Shown piece after piece: positions 7,555-16,921 of a DNA stretch of 64,000 nt. The DNA lies in the NCBI GenBank assembly GCA_016844945.1, contig JAERTJ010000142.1, positions 62,001 to 126,000 of the forward strand, in the 5' to 3' direction. Under the pieces are notes generated by a model, which had not been told where the DNA came from, made no database searches, and was given only the letters and a program-made list of their open reading frames with translations. Both the position numbers and the translations under genes were made by a program. This DNA is from Fidelibacterota bacterium. Lineage in GTDB: Bacteria; Fidelibacterota; UBA8477; JABMPR01. The stretch's first letter is position 1, and each line of letters begins with the position of its first letter.

Positions 7555-9504
7555 ATGACAAACCAAATATTATGGACACCTTCATTGTCTCAGGTTCAAC
7601 AAACCAGGATATCTACATTCCGATATGCGATAAACGAGAAGTATGGGATACAGCTGGAATCATATGCTGATCTCTATCAGTGGTCACTGGATCACGCTGC
7701 TGATTTTTGGTCTGAAATCTGGAGCCTGGGAGAAATCATCTCGAGCGAAGAAGCAACGCGCGTTGTTGATGATATCAGTAAGATGCCAGGTGCTAAATGG
7801 TTCGAAGGAGCTCGACTCAATTATGCTGAAAACCTGCTTCGATATCGTGATGCTCGGATTGCCATCCATTTTCGTGGTGAAGACAAAATTGAGAAGTCAT
7901 TAAGCTATACTCAATTGCATGAACAGGTCGCTCGGGCAGCTCACGCGATGAAAGCAGTTGGTGTGGGTGTAGGTGATCGAGTCGCCGGGTTTATACCCAA
8001 CACCCCTGAGACTATTGTGGCCATGCTAGCCGCCTCAAGCCTGGGAGCCATTTGGTCATCATCATCTCCAGACTTTGGTATTAAGGGTGTTCTGGATCGC
8101 TTTTCCCAGATTGAACCCACAATCATTTTTGCTGCTGATGGGTATTTCTATAGTGGCAAGCAATTCGATTCGTTGGGCAAGTTGGGAGACATCCTCAAGG
8201 ATTTACCGACTGTTAAAAAGGTCGTTGTCATCAGCTATACCCAGAAACCTGATCTCTCTGAATTGCCCAATAGTTGTCACTGGGATGATTTTCTAAATAA
8301 TGATGCTACGGAGGTCAGTTTTTCACAACTCCCATTCGACCACCCCCTTTATATCATGTATTCATCAGGCACAACCGGTCTACCGAAATCCATTGTTCAT
8401 TCTGCAGGTGGGACACTGATCCAGCATATGAAAGAGCTGATGCTCCATTGCGACCTTAAACGGGAAGATACAATTTTCTATTTTACAACCTGTGGTTGGA
8501 TGATGTGGAACTGGCTGGTCAGCAGTCTGTCTGTTGGCGCCACACTTGTACTCTATGATGGAAACCCGTTTTACCCCACTCCTGACACACTCTGGAAGAT
8601 GGCTGACGATCTGGACATATCAGTCTTTGGTACCAGTGCCAAATACCTGGATGCTCTTGAAGCAAGTGGTACTCGACCAGGAAGCAGTTTTGAGTTAATC
8701 AATCTACGGGCTGTGCTTTCAACAGGATCACCTCTGTCCGAGGAAAGCTTTGATTTTGTCTACAGGGACATCAAAGAAGATGTTCTCCTGGCTTCCATTT
8801 CTGGTGGTACAGATATCGTCTCCTGTTTTGTGTTGGGCAATCCTGCGTTGCCGGTCTATAGAGGTGAACTTCAATGCAGAGGTCTGGGTATGCGTGTAGA
8901 AGCCTTTAATGATAAGGGCACAGGTGTTTTAAATGAAAGTGGTGAGTTGGTTTGTACCCAGGCTTTTCCTTCCATGCCTGTTTACTTCTGGAATGACAGA
9001 GATGGTCAAAAGTACCATCATGCCTATTTTGATGAATACCCCAACATCTGGCGACATGGGGATTACATCGAAATCAATAACCATGGGGGCGTCAGGATAT
9101 ACGGCCGCTCGGATGCAACCCTGAATCCTGGAGGTGTCAGGATTGGTACCGCAGAAATTTATGCTGTTGTGGAAAATGTAACAGGGATTGATGACAGTCT
9201 GGTTGTGGGTCAGACCTGGCAGGATGATGAGCGTGTAATCCTGTTTGTAAAGCTCCAGGAGGGAGTAATACTTGATAATGCTCTCATCTCCAAACTAAAG
9301 AAAGTTATTCGACAAAGTTGTAGTCCCAGGCATGTACCTGCACTTATCCTGGAAACCAGCGACATTCCTTACACCATAAATGGTAAAAAGGTTGAGATTG
9401 CTGTTAAGAAAATTATTCAAGGCCGGGATGTTCAAAATCGGTCTGCTCTGGCAAACCCGGAGTCATTGGAGTTGTATAAGAGTATCGAGGCTTTGGGAGG
9501 GTGA
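7555..9504 (+). CDS. aacS: Acetoacetyl-CoA synthetase
   Basis: 649 residues from the ATG at 7555, which has AGGGAG upstream; the longer track ORF overlaps arfB. An ANL-superfamily adenylating enzyme: GAKWFEGARLNYAENLLRY is the acetoacetyl-CoA-synthetase-type N-terminus, IMYSSGTTGLPKSIVH the P-loop, FYFTTCGWMMWNWL the substrate region, GGTDIVSCFVLG the later motif, and TINGKKVEIAVKK the catalytic lysine segment. It activates acetoacetate with ATP and CoA, allowing use of ketone bodies or of leucine/tyrosine breakdown products. A fit with the branched-chain dehydrogenase locus and the FAH gene is inferred. Confidence 0.93.
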   Translation: MTNQILWTPSLSQVQQTRISTFRYAINEKYGIQLESYADLYQWSLDHAADFWSEIWSLGEIISSEEATRVVDDISKMPGAKWFEGARLNYAENLLRYRDARIAIHFRGEDKIEKSLSYTQLHEQVARAAHAMKAVGVGVGDRVAGFIPNTPETIVAMLAASSLGAIWSSSSPDFGIKGVLDRFSQIEPTIIFAADGYFYSGKQFDSLGKLGDILKDLPTVKKVVVISYTQKPDLSELPNSCHWDDFLNNDATEVSFSQLPFDHPLYIMYSSGTTGLPKSIVHSAGGTLIQHMKELMLHCDLKREDTIFYFTTCGWMMWNWLVSSLSVGATLVLYDGNPFYPTPDTLWKMADDLDISVFGTSAKYLDALEASGTRPGSSFELINLRAVLSTGSPLSEESFDFVYRDIKEDVLLASISGGTDIVSCFVLGNPALPVYRGELQCRGLGMRVEAFNDKGTGVLNESGELVCTQAFPSMPVYFWNDRDGQKYHHAYFDEYPNIWRHGDYIEINNHGGVRIYGRSDATLNPGGVRIGTAEIYAVVENVTGIDDSLVVGQTWQDDERVILFVKLQEGVILDNALISKLKKVIRQSCSPRHVPALILETSDIPYTINGKKVEIAVKKIIQGRDVQNRSALANPESLELYKSIEALGG

Positions 9505-10024
9505 GGGTTTTTTGGGTATAGGGTTATAGGGGTATAAGGGGGTGAAAAAAATTTCATCTTGCTGAGCCTGTCCGCCGTAGCACGCCACTTGCGGAAGGCG
9601 GGGTTCTCAAAGCATAATTGATCCTTTTAACAATTTATATTTATAGGAGTTAGTAAATCACTCTACTCGAAATTACGCTCTATCAGGGCTTCGCCAACGC
9701 TGGCTGCAAGGCATGACGAGGTATCTCATTTGTGCCCATTCGTGAAATTCGTGTCCACCCCAATTTATAAGTTCCACATACACCACAAGATTTGAATCTT
9801 TTCTCCACAACGAACGATACGAATAAACGAACAAAGCGGACTTATATCCACGTCCCATTCGTTGCTTTTGTCAATTCGTTATAAATCCAACCCATATTAT
9901 TCGTGCAATTCGTGTCCACACCCAAATGTCAAGTTTCACCTTTCAACCTACACAGCTAGAACTAGCAAGGCTTCGAACAGCACGACTGAAGCGAATAATG
10001 TATGATTTTGGATTGTGGAGCGGG
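9505..10024 (-). repeat. Non-coding repeat-rich interval
   Basis: Just over 500 bases without a credible gene. It contains a GGGTATAGGGTTATAGGGGTATA run (9517-9538), the dispersed 14-mer GCCTGTCCGCCGTA (9566-9579, also at 54443-54456) within a CCGCC...GGCGG imperfect palindrome, and two copies of AATTCGTGTCCAC (near 9747 and 9909) in ATTCGT-rich sequence. Similar ATTCGT-rich text occurs around 47.4 and 54.85 kb. These look like remnants of genome-wide dispersed repeats. The 61-residue ORF at 9673 is not supported. Confidence 0.6.
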
Positions 10025-10426
10025 TTAAGCGGGGAGTGTGAGACCTGCTTTTTTCATGGTTGTAATCAGCTTATCACGCATGACTGGTTTTACCAGGTAG
10101 GCATCTGCTTGAGATTTGAATGCCTCCATGACATTCTCGCTGTCACCCAACGCTGATACCATGATGATTTTTACATTGTCAGGGGGTTGAATATCTTTGA
10201 CTTCTTCAGCCTTACGTACTTTTTGAAGGACTTGTTGCCCTTCCAGTTTTGGCATCATAATGTCGAGGAAAATAGCGTCATAGGGGTTTTCATCTTCAAT
10301 AGACTTTAAGACCGCTGACAATCCCTCAATTCCATCTTCAGCCATATCGCTGGTACCGAATTCGTTGAGAAATGCATCCATTAGATTGCGAACATCTTTT
10401 TGATCTTCAATAATTAAAAATCGCAT
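10025..10426 (-). CDS. Single-domain response regulator (CheY-like)
   Basis: 133 residues from the ATG at 10426, preceded by AGGGGAAGG. It is a receiver domain only: acidic pair in LIIEDQKDV, phospho-acceptor Asp in YDAIFLDIMMPKLEG, Ser/Thr switch in IIMVSALGD and Lys in YLVKPV. Without an output domain it must act by protein contact, as CheY or Spo0F do. No kinase is adjacent, so the partner is unknown. The 39 residues added in the track are upstream sequence read through. Confidence 0.93.
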   Translation of the reverse strand: MRFLIIEDQKDVRNLMDAFLNEFGTSDMAEDGIEGLSAVLKSIEDENPYDAIFLDIMMPKLEGQQVLQKVRKAEEVKDIQPPDNVKIIMVSALGDSENVMEAFKSQADAYLVKPVMRDKLITTMKKAGLTLPA

Positions 10427-10600
10427 AACAGGCCTTCCCCTGGAGTGTTGAATTATTGCTCGCAAAGATACATTCAGAGACCTATAAATGCAATTGGCGG
10501 ATACGCATGGGCTTAGAAATATCTGCCAAAATAAAATGATCACCCCAGGTTTGGACTTTTGCGTATATTAGTCACATATTTTCAGGACAGGATGGTATTC

Positions 10601-10795
10601 ATGGATACACAGCCAGAGAAAAAAACCTCACGGAAACGACCCGTCAACTATATCGGCGCAGGATTGGCAATCGGTGCAGGAGTAGGAACGGCCCTGGATA
10701 ATATTGCAGTCGGGATTGCAATTGGACTTGCTATCGGCGCAGGGTTGAGTCGAAAATACGAATCTAAAAATGAAGACCAGACTCCTGAAGACTGA
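10601..10795 (+). CDS. Small glycine-zipper-like membrane protein
   Basis: 64 residues: a basic N-terminus (KKTSRKRPVNY), then one hydrophobic stretch of repeated IGAGLAIGAG / VGIAIGLAIGAG units, then a charged tail. The alternating small residues resemble a glycine zipper or a DUF-type small inner-membrane protein. I chose the ATG at 10601 with AGGA upstream; the track start at 10559 adds 14 residues of doubtful coding. Function unknown. It lies convergent with the MDR dehydrogenase gene. Confidence 0.65.
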   Translation: MDTQPEKKTSRKRPVNYIGAGLAIGAGVGTALDNIAVGIAIGLAIGAGLSRKYESKNEDQTPED

Positions 10796-10813
10796 TTTTA
10801 TAGGTTTGAGTCT

Positions 10814-11845
10814 TTACCACCCTTCTAACACAACTTTCCCAAAACTGTGATCAAATTCAAGGTAATCATGGGCTTGTTGGATATCGTTAAAACTAAAAAC
10901 CTGATCTACAACAGGCGTTAACACTTTCTGCTCTGCCAGATGAAGGCATTCATAGAAATCTGAGACTGACCCCATGGTGGACCCCAGGATAGTCTGACGT
11001 TTATAAAAGAGGTGCCTGAGATTGACGGTTCCATTCACTCCCGTTGTAGCCCCACAGGTCACAATTCTGCCACTGCTTGCCAGTGATTTCATGGACTCTT
11101 CCCAGGTCGCTTCACCAACATGCTCAAAAACCACATCTGCGCCTTGACCATTGGTCAAGGCTTTCACCTGTTTCGAAAAACCTGGCTGATGGTGATCCAG
11201 AACCTCATCTGCACCCAGAGAGAAGGCTAGTTTCCGTTTCTCTTCGGTTCCACCTGTGGCAATCACCTTCGCACCCAGATGGCGTCCCATCTGGACAGCC
11301 ATGCTTCCGACACCAGACCCAGCTCCCAACACAAGTAGGGCTTCTCCTGGTTGAAGTCTTGCTCTGTTCTTCAACATATTCCAACTGGTGAGGGATGCCA
11401 ATGGAAGCGCGGCAGCTTCCGCCCAGGAAAGGGTTTTGGGCTTGGGACCAATCCCACTTACAGGAAGACATATAAATTCTCGTTGGACACCTGCTTCTGT
11501 TTCACCTAAAATGCCATAGGAGGGACATAAGTCCTCGCGACCTGAATTACATTGAGGACAATCCCCACAGAATGTACCGGGCTGTATAACGACTTCGTCA
11601 CCGGGATTCCAATCCGCTACTTCAGAACCAACCTCAACAATAACTCCTGCGCCATCGCTCCCTGGGATATGGGGCAATGGAATTTCTAAACCAGGTAATC
11701 CTCTTCGAATCCATAAATCGAGGTGATTGAGGCTGGATGATTGGATCTGTATCAAAACCTGATCCTTTTCAGGAATGGGCTTCTCCATATCAGTGATTTC
11801 CAATACAGAGCTCAATCCGTGGGATGAAAATTGTATTCCTTTCAT
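10814..11845 (-). CDS. MDR-superfamily zinc-type alcohol dehydrogenase/quinone-oxidoreductase-like protein
   Basis: 343 residues from the ATG at 11845, with GAGGTG upstream. Structural zinc cysteines are present (CGDCPQCNSGREDLC), as are the GHE-equivalent IPGSDGAGVIVEVG and the Rossmann motif LVLGAGSGVGSMAVQ. The first catalytic zinc ligand, usually Cys in CHxD, is Asn (LNHLDLWIRRG), so a zinc-independent reductase chemistry is possible despite the structural zinc. Uses NAD(P)H; substrate not identifiable. It stands alone, convergent with the small membrane protein. Confidence 0.88.
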   Translation of the reverse strand: MKGIQFSSHGLSSVLEITDMEKPIPEKDQVLIQIQSSSLNHLDLWIRRGLPGLEIPLPHIPGSDGAGVIVEVGSEVADWNPGDEVVIQPGTFCGDCPQCNSGREDLCPSYGILGETEAGVQREFICLPVSGIGPKPKTLSWAEAAALPLASLTSWNMLKNRARLQPGEALLVLGAGSGVGSMAVQMGRHLGAKVIATGGTEEKRKLAFSLGADEVLDHHQPGFSKQVKALTNGQGADVVFEHVGEATWEESMKSLASSGRIVTCGATTGVNGTVNLRHLFYKRQTILGSTMGSVSDFYECLHLAEQKVLTPVVDQVFSFNDIQQAHDYLEFDHSFGKVVLEGW

Positions 11846-11974
11846 GGGGCACCTCAATATTATTTAGTGGTCTAAACTGCTATATAAAAAATGCTGAATA
11901 TATGGATCAATTGAAAAGACCTTTTCTTTCGGTATCCTAAAAAATAACTTTTCACCATCAAATACGGGGTAAAA

Positions 11975-12604
11975 ATGTTAAAAAAATATCTGCTTCTATC
12001 GGTTTCGATTCTGGTGCTCACGTCTTGTTATCCCCTGGGAACCTTCCAGGGACCCGATGTACTCCCTGAGGGGGACGAAACTATGGGGGTTGGCATTAGC
12101 TATATGACCAACATCATTGCCCTCTCAGATTCAAGCGATGGCAATGAAAGCACTTTCCTGGCTGATGCGAGCCTGTTGTTCAGACGTGGATTTACAAATG
12201 ACACTGAAATTGGAATCAAGTTTGTCGGAAGACCCTGGGTTGATGGTGCCATTTTGACTGATGTAAAATGGTTGGCTATTAAAGGTCCCTATCAAGTTGC
12301 AGTAGATTTTGGTGTGTCCTATTGGGCCAACATAGATATCCAATCCTACATTGGATATCATCCAGCAATTATTGCCGGCAAAGGTGACTTGTTTGGTGTG
12401 GTTCAAGTGAACTATGTACGTTCACGCATGGGGGTCTTAAAAACCCAGGACATCTATGCCGGCAAACATTTTAAAATGAAAAACTCAACATACACGTTTA
12501 CACCTCTCGTAGGATTACATCGAAATAGTGAAGATCCTGGAAATATTTTTTATTCTTTGGGTTTTGGTTTTACCGGTCCTTTAGATGACTGGGCAAAACC
12601 TTAG
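11975..12604 (+). CDS. Lipoprotein with predicted outer-membrane beta-strand content, unknown function
   Basis: 209 residues. The signal peptide MLKKYLLLSVSILVLTSC ends in a clear lipobox with Cys18. The rest alternates short amphipathic strands (GVGISYMTN, ASLLFRRGFTNDTEIGIKFVG, YQVAVDFGVSYWAN, FTPLVGLHRNS, FYSLGFGFTG), suggesting a small beta-barrel or beta-sandwich in the outer membrane. I do not recognise a family. It ends four bases from the stop of the converging gltS-like gene. Confidence 0.65.
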   Translation: MLKKYLLLSVSILVLTSCYPLGTFQGPDVLPEGDETMGVGISYMTNIIALSDSSDGNESTFLADASLLFRRGFTNDTEIGIKFVGRPWVDGAILTDVKWLAIKGPYQVAVDFGVSYWANIDIQSYIGYHPAIIAGKGDLFGVVQVNYVRSRMGVLKTQDIYAGKHFKMKNSTYTFTPLVGLHRNSEDPGNIFYSLGFGFTGPLDDWAKP

Positions 12605-12608
12605 GTCT

Positions 12609-14024
12609 CTATTTTTCATACCACAGAGAACTGATTTTCGCAAAGGCACGTTTTCCACCAATTGCACGGTGGGAAATCACCACAAACAGCAAATAAGCCA
12701 GGGCTACGCCAATAGCTGCCCAGAAGTAGATGGGATTGGCTTTTGTAATACTGTATGCCGGTAAGTTTATGGATAAAATAAAAGGGATTACCAGAAAGAA
12801 GGTAACTGCGGCTGAATACATATAGTCAGTGGCAACGGGTGTTTCAAAATCAGGATCAACAACCCTTAATAATGCCAGACCTGTGGGCATGGTGCCTGTA
12901 CAGGCTCCATAAATTATCAATGCTCTGTGAAACTGGTAGTCCTCAAAAATTCGAGAGCTGATCCAAATCACAGTTATAAAGGTAACGATCCCACCTGTAA
13001 CAGATATCACCAGGATGGGCAACCAATACTGAACTACCACAGTCAAAGAGATGGCACCAACAGCGGCAGCCACCATAATATCCACACTATTTCCTGCTAT
13101 TCGTGTCAGACTACCATTATCCAGCGTATGTTCCAGCTTGAGCTTGATCATGAGGGTTTTAACGATCAGGGCAACCATAGCTGCAAAGACAAAACTGATA
13201 CCCCACAAGTTGACAGCAAGGTCATTGCCCAGGTTACCGGCGAAAGACAACAGAATTCCCAATCCCTTAAGCAGGAGGAAACTGAATAAATACACCATAA
13301 GAACGACAGCCATATTATAGCTTGCCGAATCAATAGCCTCAGATTCAGTGGTAAGCTTTGATCCAACTTGAAGCTCTTCATCGCGACCCATCACTCCAGA
13401 TCGAAAACGACGGGCACTGATATTTTTGACCTGTTCTTTGCCCAGCCATCCGCGTTTGATACCCATATTAATAAGAATCACACCACCAAAACATGCCCAC
13501 ATATACCCCACTGCAGCAAAGGTTAAGCCCACATCAGGTGCTCCCTCGAAACCCATGCTAACCCAACCTTCACCGATGGCATACGCCTGTCCCGGTCCCA
13601 GAGCAAAACCAAGTGGCATAAAAAATCCAAAGGCAGGATAAAGACTTTTCATTACCGTGCTCATAAAGAAGAAAGTCAAAAGCAAACCAACTAATGATTG
13701 CAAGGAGTATTGGGAGATGATGGAAACGGAGGTGCCAAATACGCTTTTGTCACCCTTGCGTTTTGTATAGGCTGGCTTCCTAAGACTCATTGAGATAAAT
13801 GAAATACTCAACAGGTGGTAAACGATAGCCCCTAGACCGATTTCTGACATCCCTACAGCAGGCGCTACAAAATTATAAAAAGGGAGAAGGATAAACCCGG
13901 CTGTAAGGGCGTTCGGGATAAGAAACTTTTGAAAGAAGTTAATCCGTGCACGCAGAAAAGTAGCCAGAAGGAGAGCCATTGATATGACACCAAGATCGAG
14001 AAACATATTCCATGGAAAGTTCAT
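12609..14024 (-). CDS. Sodium/glutamate symporter family transporter (GltS-like)
   Basis: 471 residues, about eleven to twelve membrane helices. The opening FLIPNALTAGFILLPF, the PLGFALGPGQAYAIGEG reentrant-loop-like segment and GAPDVGLTFAAVGYMWACFGGVILIN are characteristic of the GltS family, which takes up glutamate with sodium. It is longer than the usual 400 residues because of a cytoplasmic loop (SARRFRSGVMGRDEELQVGSK) in the middle and an extended C-terminus, so the substrate may differ. AGGATGA lies before the ATG. Confidence 0.85.
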   Translation of the reverse strand: MNFPWNMFLDLGVISMALLLATFLRARINFFQKFLIPNALTAGFILLPFYNFVAPAVGMSEIGLGAIVYHLLSISFISMSLRKPAYTKRKGDKSVFGTSVSIISQYSLQSLVGLLLTFFFMSTVMKSLYPAFGFFMPLGFALGPGQAYAIGEGWVSMGFEGAPDVGLTFAAVGYMWACFGGVILINMGIKRGWLGKEQVKNISARRFRSGVMGRDEELQVGSKLTTESEAIDSASYNMAVVLMVYLFSFLLLKGLGILLSFAGNLGNDLAVNLWGISFVFAAMVALIVKTLMIKLKLEHTLDNGSLTRIAGNSVDIMVAAAVGAISLTVVVQYWLPILVISVTGGIVTFITVIWISSRIFEDYQFHRALIIYGACTGTMPTGLALLRVVDPDFETPVATDYMYSAAVTFFLVIPFILSINLPAYSITKANPIYFWAAIGVALAYLLFVVISHRAIGGKRAFAKISSLWYEK

Positions 14025-14153
14025 AATATCATCCTGTTTTTATTTTTGCTATAGCCCAGTTGAATCTATCAGGCGGGTTCAGTTTACTTGCGTTGCTTAT
14101 TATTTCCAATGGTAAAACATTGGGGGTTGAACGAGTGTGTGTATTACTTCCCC

Positions 14154-14576
14154 TTAAAAAGTGAATGAAGCCATGGTCAGCTCCACACGCTCTTTCCATT
14201 CAATACTTTCCCAGAACTTCAATGCTGCAATGTTATCACGCCGAATAAACAAATGACATTTTTCAAGACCTATCAGCTCCAACTGTTCGAGGCTCTTCTG
14301 AACGAGAAAGCGAGCCAGACCTTGTCTTCGAAAGGGTGTGTATACAACAAGATGATGAATAAAACCTCTGCGACCATCATGTCCACACATAATGGCACCA
14401 ACAAGCTGACCACCCGATTCAGCAATAAAACTCAGACCTGGATTTCGCTCCAGAAAAAAATTGAGTCCATCGGGAGTATCTGCACGAGTGACATCTACCC
14501 CTGGTGTTTCACTCCATAAGGTATGAAGTGCATCAAAATCATCAGACACCATTTCGCGATATCTTACAGAGGGCAT
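14154..14576 (-). CDS. GNAT family N-acetyltransferase
   Basis: 140 residues. IHHLVVYTPFRRQGLARFLVQKSLEQL carries the acetyl-CoA-binding RRQGLA motif, and FIRRDNIAALKFWESIEW is the usual C-terminal helix and strand of GNATs. The fold resembles ribosomal-protein or YpeA-like acetyltransferases, but the substrate is not identifiable. It sits 12 bases downstream of lipA on the same strand and may be the last gene of that transcript. Confidence 0.85.
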   Translation of the reverse strand: MPSVRYREMVSDDFDALHTLWSETPGVDVTRADTPDGLNFFLERNPGLSFIAESGGQLVGAIMCGHDGRRGFIHHLVVYTPFRRQGLARFLVQKSLEQLELIGLEKCHLFIRRDNIAALKFWESIEWKERVELTMASFTF

Positions 14577-14588
14577 GATTCCTCCTTG

Positions 14589-15467
14589 CTATGAAGCCTC
14601 AACAGGATTCAGAACCTGGTTTTGAAGGACTTGTTCATCTGCATGATATGAAGATCGTACCAGAGGTCCCGATTCGACATAACTAAACCCGATTTTCATT
14701 CCATAGGATTTATACTCAGCGAATTCATCGGGATGGACAAACCGGTGAACCGGTTCATGTTTTTTTGTTGGTTGCAGATATTGTCCCAGTGAGAATATCT
14801 GGCACCCTGTCTCACGCACATCGTCCATGAGTTCAAAGACTTCATCCTTGCTCTCACCAATACCCACCATGATAGAGGTTTTGGTTTGCAATCCAGCCTT
14901 GACTGACTGGCGAAGAACATCCAGAGAACGTTGATATTGAGCCTGGGGACGGATATGCCGATGGAGCCGCTCAACCGTTTCCATATTGTGGCTCATAATC
15001 TCCGGTTTGGCATCCAGGACCAGCTGAATACTGCTCGGGTCACCCTTGAAGTCTGGAGTCAATACTTCGATGGAACAGCCTGGGACCTCTGCATGAATCT
15101 GGCGAATGGTATCAGCCCAGATTGAAGCACCACCATCATCCAGTTCATCGCGATCTACAGAAGTTATGACACAGTGATGAAGACCCATTTTTTTAACAGC
15201 TTCAGCAGTCCGTCTTGGCTCGTCCATGTCAACAGCCGATGGTCGACCTGTCTTAACCGCACAGAACGCACAGGAGCGAGTACAGGTATCACCGAGAATC
15301 ATGATGGTAGCTGCTCGCCGTTCCCAACACTCGCTAATATTCGGACACATGGCTTCCTGGCAGACTGTATGCACCTTATTTTCTGAGACGATGCTTTTAA
15401 GGTCCTGGAAATTAGGGCCGCTACGCAATTTGGTTTTTAGCCAGTCTGGCTTGTTACCTCTAGGCAT
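14589..15467 (-). CDS. lipA: Lipoyl synthase
   Basis: 292 residues. Both iron-sulfur motifs of LipA are present: the auxiliary cluster CQEAMCPNISEC and the radical-SAM cluster CTRSCAFCAVKTGRP, plus the final RSSYHA segment holding the serine ligand of the auxiliary cluster. It inserts two sulfurs into octanoyl groups on the E2 lipoyl domain. It lies downstream of the E2 gene (gap of 136 bases) in a locus that also holds lipB, so substrate protein and modifying enzymes are encoded together. Confidence 0.96.
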   Translation of the reverse strand: MPRGNKPDWLKTKLRSGPNFQDLKSIVSENKVHTVCQEAMCPNISECWERRAATIMILGDTCTRSCAFCAVKTGRPSAVDMDEPRRTAEAVKKMGLHHCVITSVDRDELDDGGASIWADTIRQIHAEVPGCSIEVLTPDFKGDPSSIQLVLDAKPEIMSHNMETVERLHRHIRPQAQYQRSLDVLRQSVKAGLQTKTSIMVGIGESKDEVFELMDDVRETGCQIFSLGQYLQPTKKHEPVHRFVHPDEFAEYKSYGMKIGFSYVESGPLVRSSYHADEQVLQNQVLNPVEAS

Positions 15468-15603
15468 TTATGAAAGGACTCCCAGAATGACTCGTTTCCT
15501 TCTATCGTTTGAACATTTGTATACAAACCCTTCGACAGTCTCAAAGTGACAAACTGAAGTGTGTGCAATGCTAATCATCAATACTATCCTGTTATAAGCC
15601 CTT

Positions 15604-16893
15604 TCACGCAAGTTCCTTTGCAGGATCAATATATTCAAGGTTACTTACGATTTCTTCGAGAAATTGTCCGCCTGTGGCTCCGTCAATGAGTCGGTGATCA
15701 AAACCCAGGGTGAAAACACACATGTGACGAATGGCAATTTCATCACCCTCGTCTGCTTCAATAACAACAGGTCGTTTCTTGATTGCTCCCACTCCCAGAA
15801 TGCCAACATTGGGTTGGTTGATAATCGGATAGCCGGCTACATTTCCAAAAACACCGAAGTTGGTAATAGAGAAGGTGGCACCATCCAGATCATCTAATGT
15901 CAATTTTTTGTCTCGAGCTTTACTCACGATACCAGCAATTTCACCTGAAATCTGTAACAATGATTTGTCCTCAGCATTTCTGACCGGGGGAACGACAAGA
16001 CCATTTCCCACAGCCACAGCAATGCCAATATTCAAATGTTTATGACGAATAATTTGGGAACCATCCAGAGATGCATTTATCAAAGGGAATTTTAGAAGGG
16101 CATCGCGAACTGCTGTTGTGATAAAATGTGTGACTGTGATGGAGTGTCCATACTTAGCCTTAAAGTCCGCATTGTTCTCAGCAATGAAGCGCATGATCTC
16201 TGTCATATCCACTTCACTCACCACATAAACATGAGCAGAGGTATCAATACTCCGACGCATATGTTTAGCGATACTCTTCCGCATGGAGTCCATTTCTATG
16301 ATCTCAACATCCTCTGGGTCTAGCTTGTCTACCAATCCAGTTTCCTCCAAACCGGTTATGGGTTTTGATTGACTCTGACCAGAACCGCGTGTCTCCAGGT
16401 AAAACAGCACATCTTTCTTGGTCACACGTCCACGGAAACCACTGCCAGGTATTTTTTGGAGCTCTCCGGGTGTGATGCCTTCATTAGCTGCAATACTTTT
16501 CACCAGGGGTGAATAGCTTCTACTGTCATCAAAAATGACCGGAGTTTGGATTTTTGGGGGCTGTGGGTGTGTTTCGCGAAACACACCCACTTCTGATTCA
16601 GGGAGAGATACCTGAGTTGAAGATTCATCTTTCTTGATTTCAGGTTGAACCGAATCTGAGGTCTCCACCCGGGCAATTACTGTATCAATGTCATAGGTTT
16701 TATTGACCTCTCCAATGATTTCCACCAGTGTCCCAGACACAGGACTGGGGATTTCAGCATCCACCTTATCTGTGGCAATTTCCAGGAGGGTTTCATCCTT
16801 ATCGAGACTATCACCAATGGCTTTTTTCCACTCCAGAACCGTTCCTTCTGTAAGTGATTCACCCATCTTTGGCATGACAATATCGAAGATCAT
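15604..16893 (-). CDS. 2-oxoacid dehydrogenase E2 (dihydrolipoamide acyltransferase), branched-chain type
   Basis: 429 residues from the ATG at 16893 with AAGGAAG upstream. One N-terminal lipoyl domain (IATDKVDAEIPSPVSG, lysine for lipoylation), a Pro/Thr-rich linker, the E1/E3-binding domain (SPLVKSIAANEGI ... GSGFRGRVTKKDV) and the catalytic domain ending in the active-site DHRLIDGA. It transfers the acyl group from E1 to CoA. With the adjacent fused E1 and LpdA it forms a complete complex; branched-chain specificity is inferred from the E1 type. Confidence 0.92.
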   Translation of the reverse strand: MIFDIVMPKMGESLTEGTVLEWKKAIGDSLDKDETLLEIATDKVDAEIPSPVSGTLVEIIGEVNKTYDIDTVIARVETSDSVQPEIKKDESSTQVSLPESEVGVFRETHPQPPKIQTPVIFDDSRSYSPLVKSIAANEGITPGELQKIPGSGFRGRVTKKDVLFYLETRGSGQSQSKPITGLEETGLVDKLDPEDVEIIEMDSMRKSIAKHMRRSIDTSAHVYVVSEVDMTEIMRFIAENNADFKAKYGHSITVTHFITTAVRDALLKFPLINASLDGSQIIRHKHLNIGIAVAVGNGLVVPPVRNAEDKSLLQISGEIAGIVSKARDKKLTLDDLDGATFSITNFGVFGNVAGYPIINQPNVGILGVGAIKKRPVVIEADEGDEIAIRHMCVFTLGFDHRLIDGATGGQFLEEIVSNLEYIDPAKELA

Positions 16894-16921
16894 AAAAGCT
16901 TCCTTTTTACTGCTAATTCCA

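Noticed and set aside
9673-9858. 61-residue ORF on the minus strand
   Set aside because: In ATTCGT-rich repeat text, with no start site or family resemblance.
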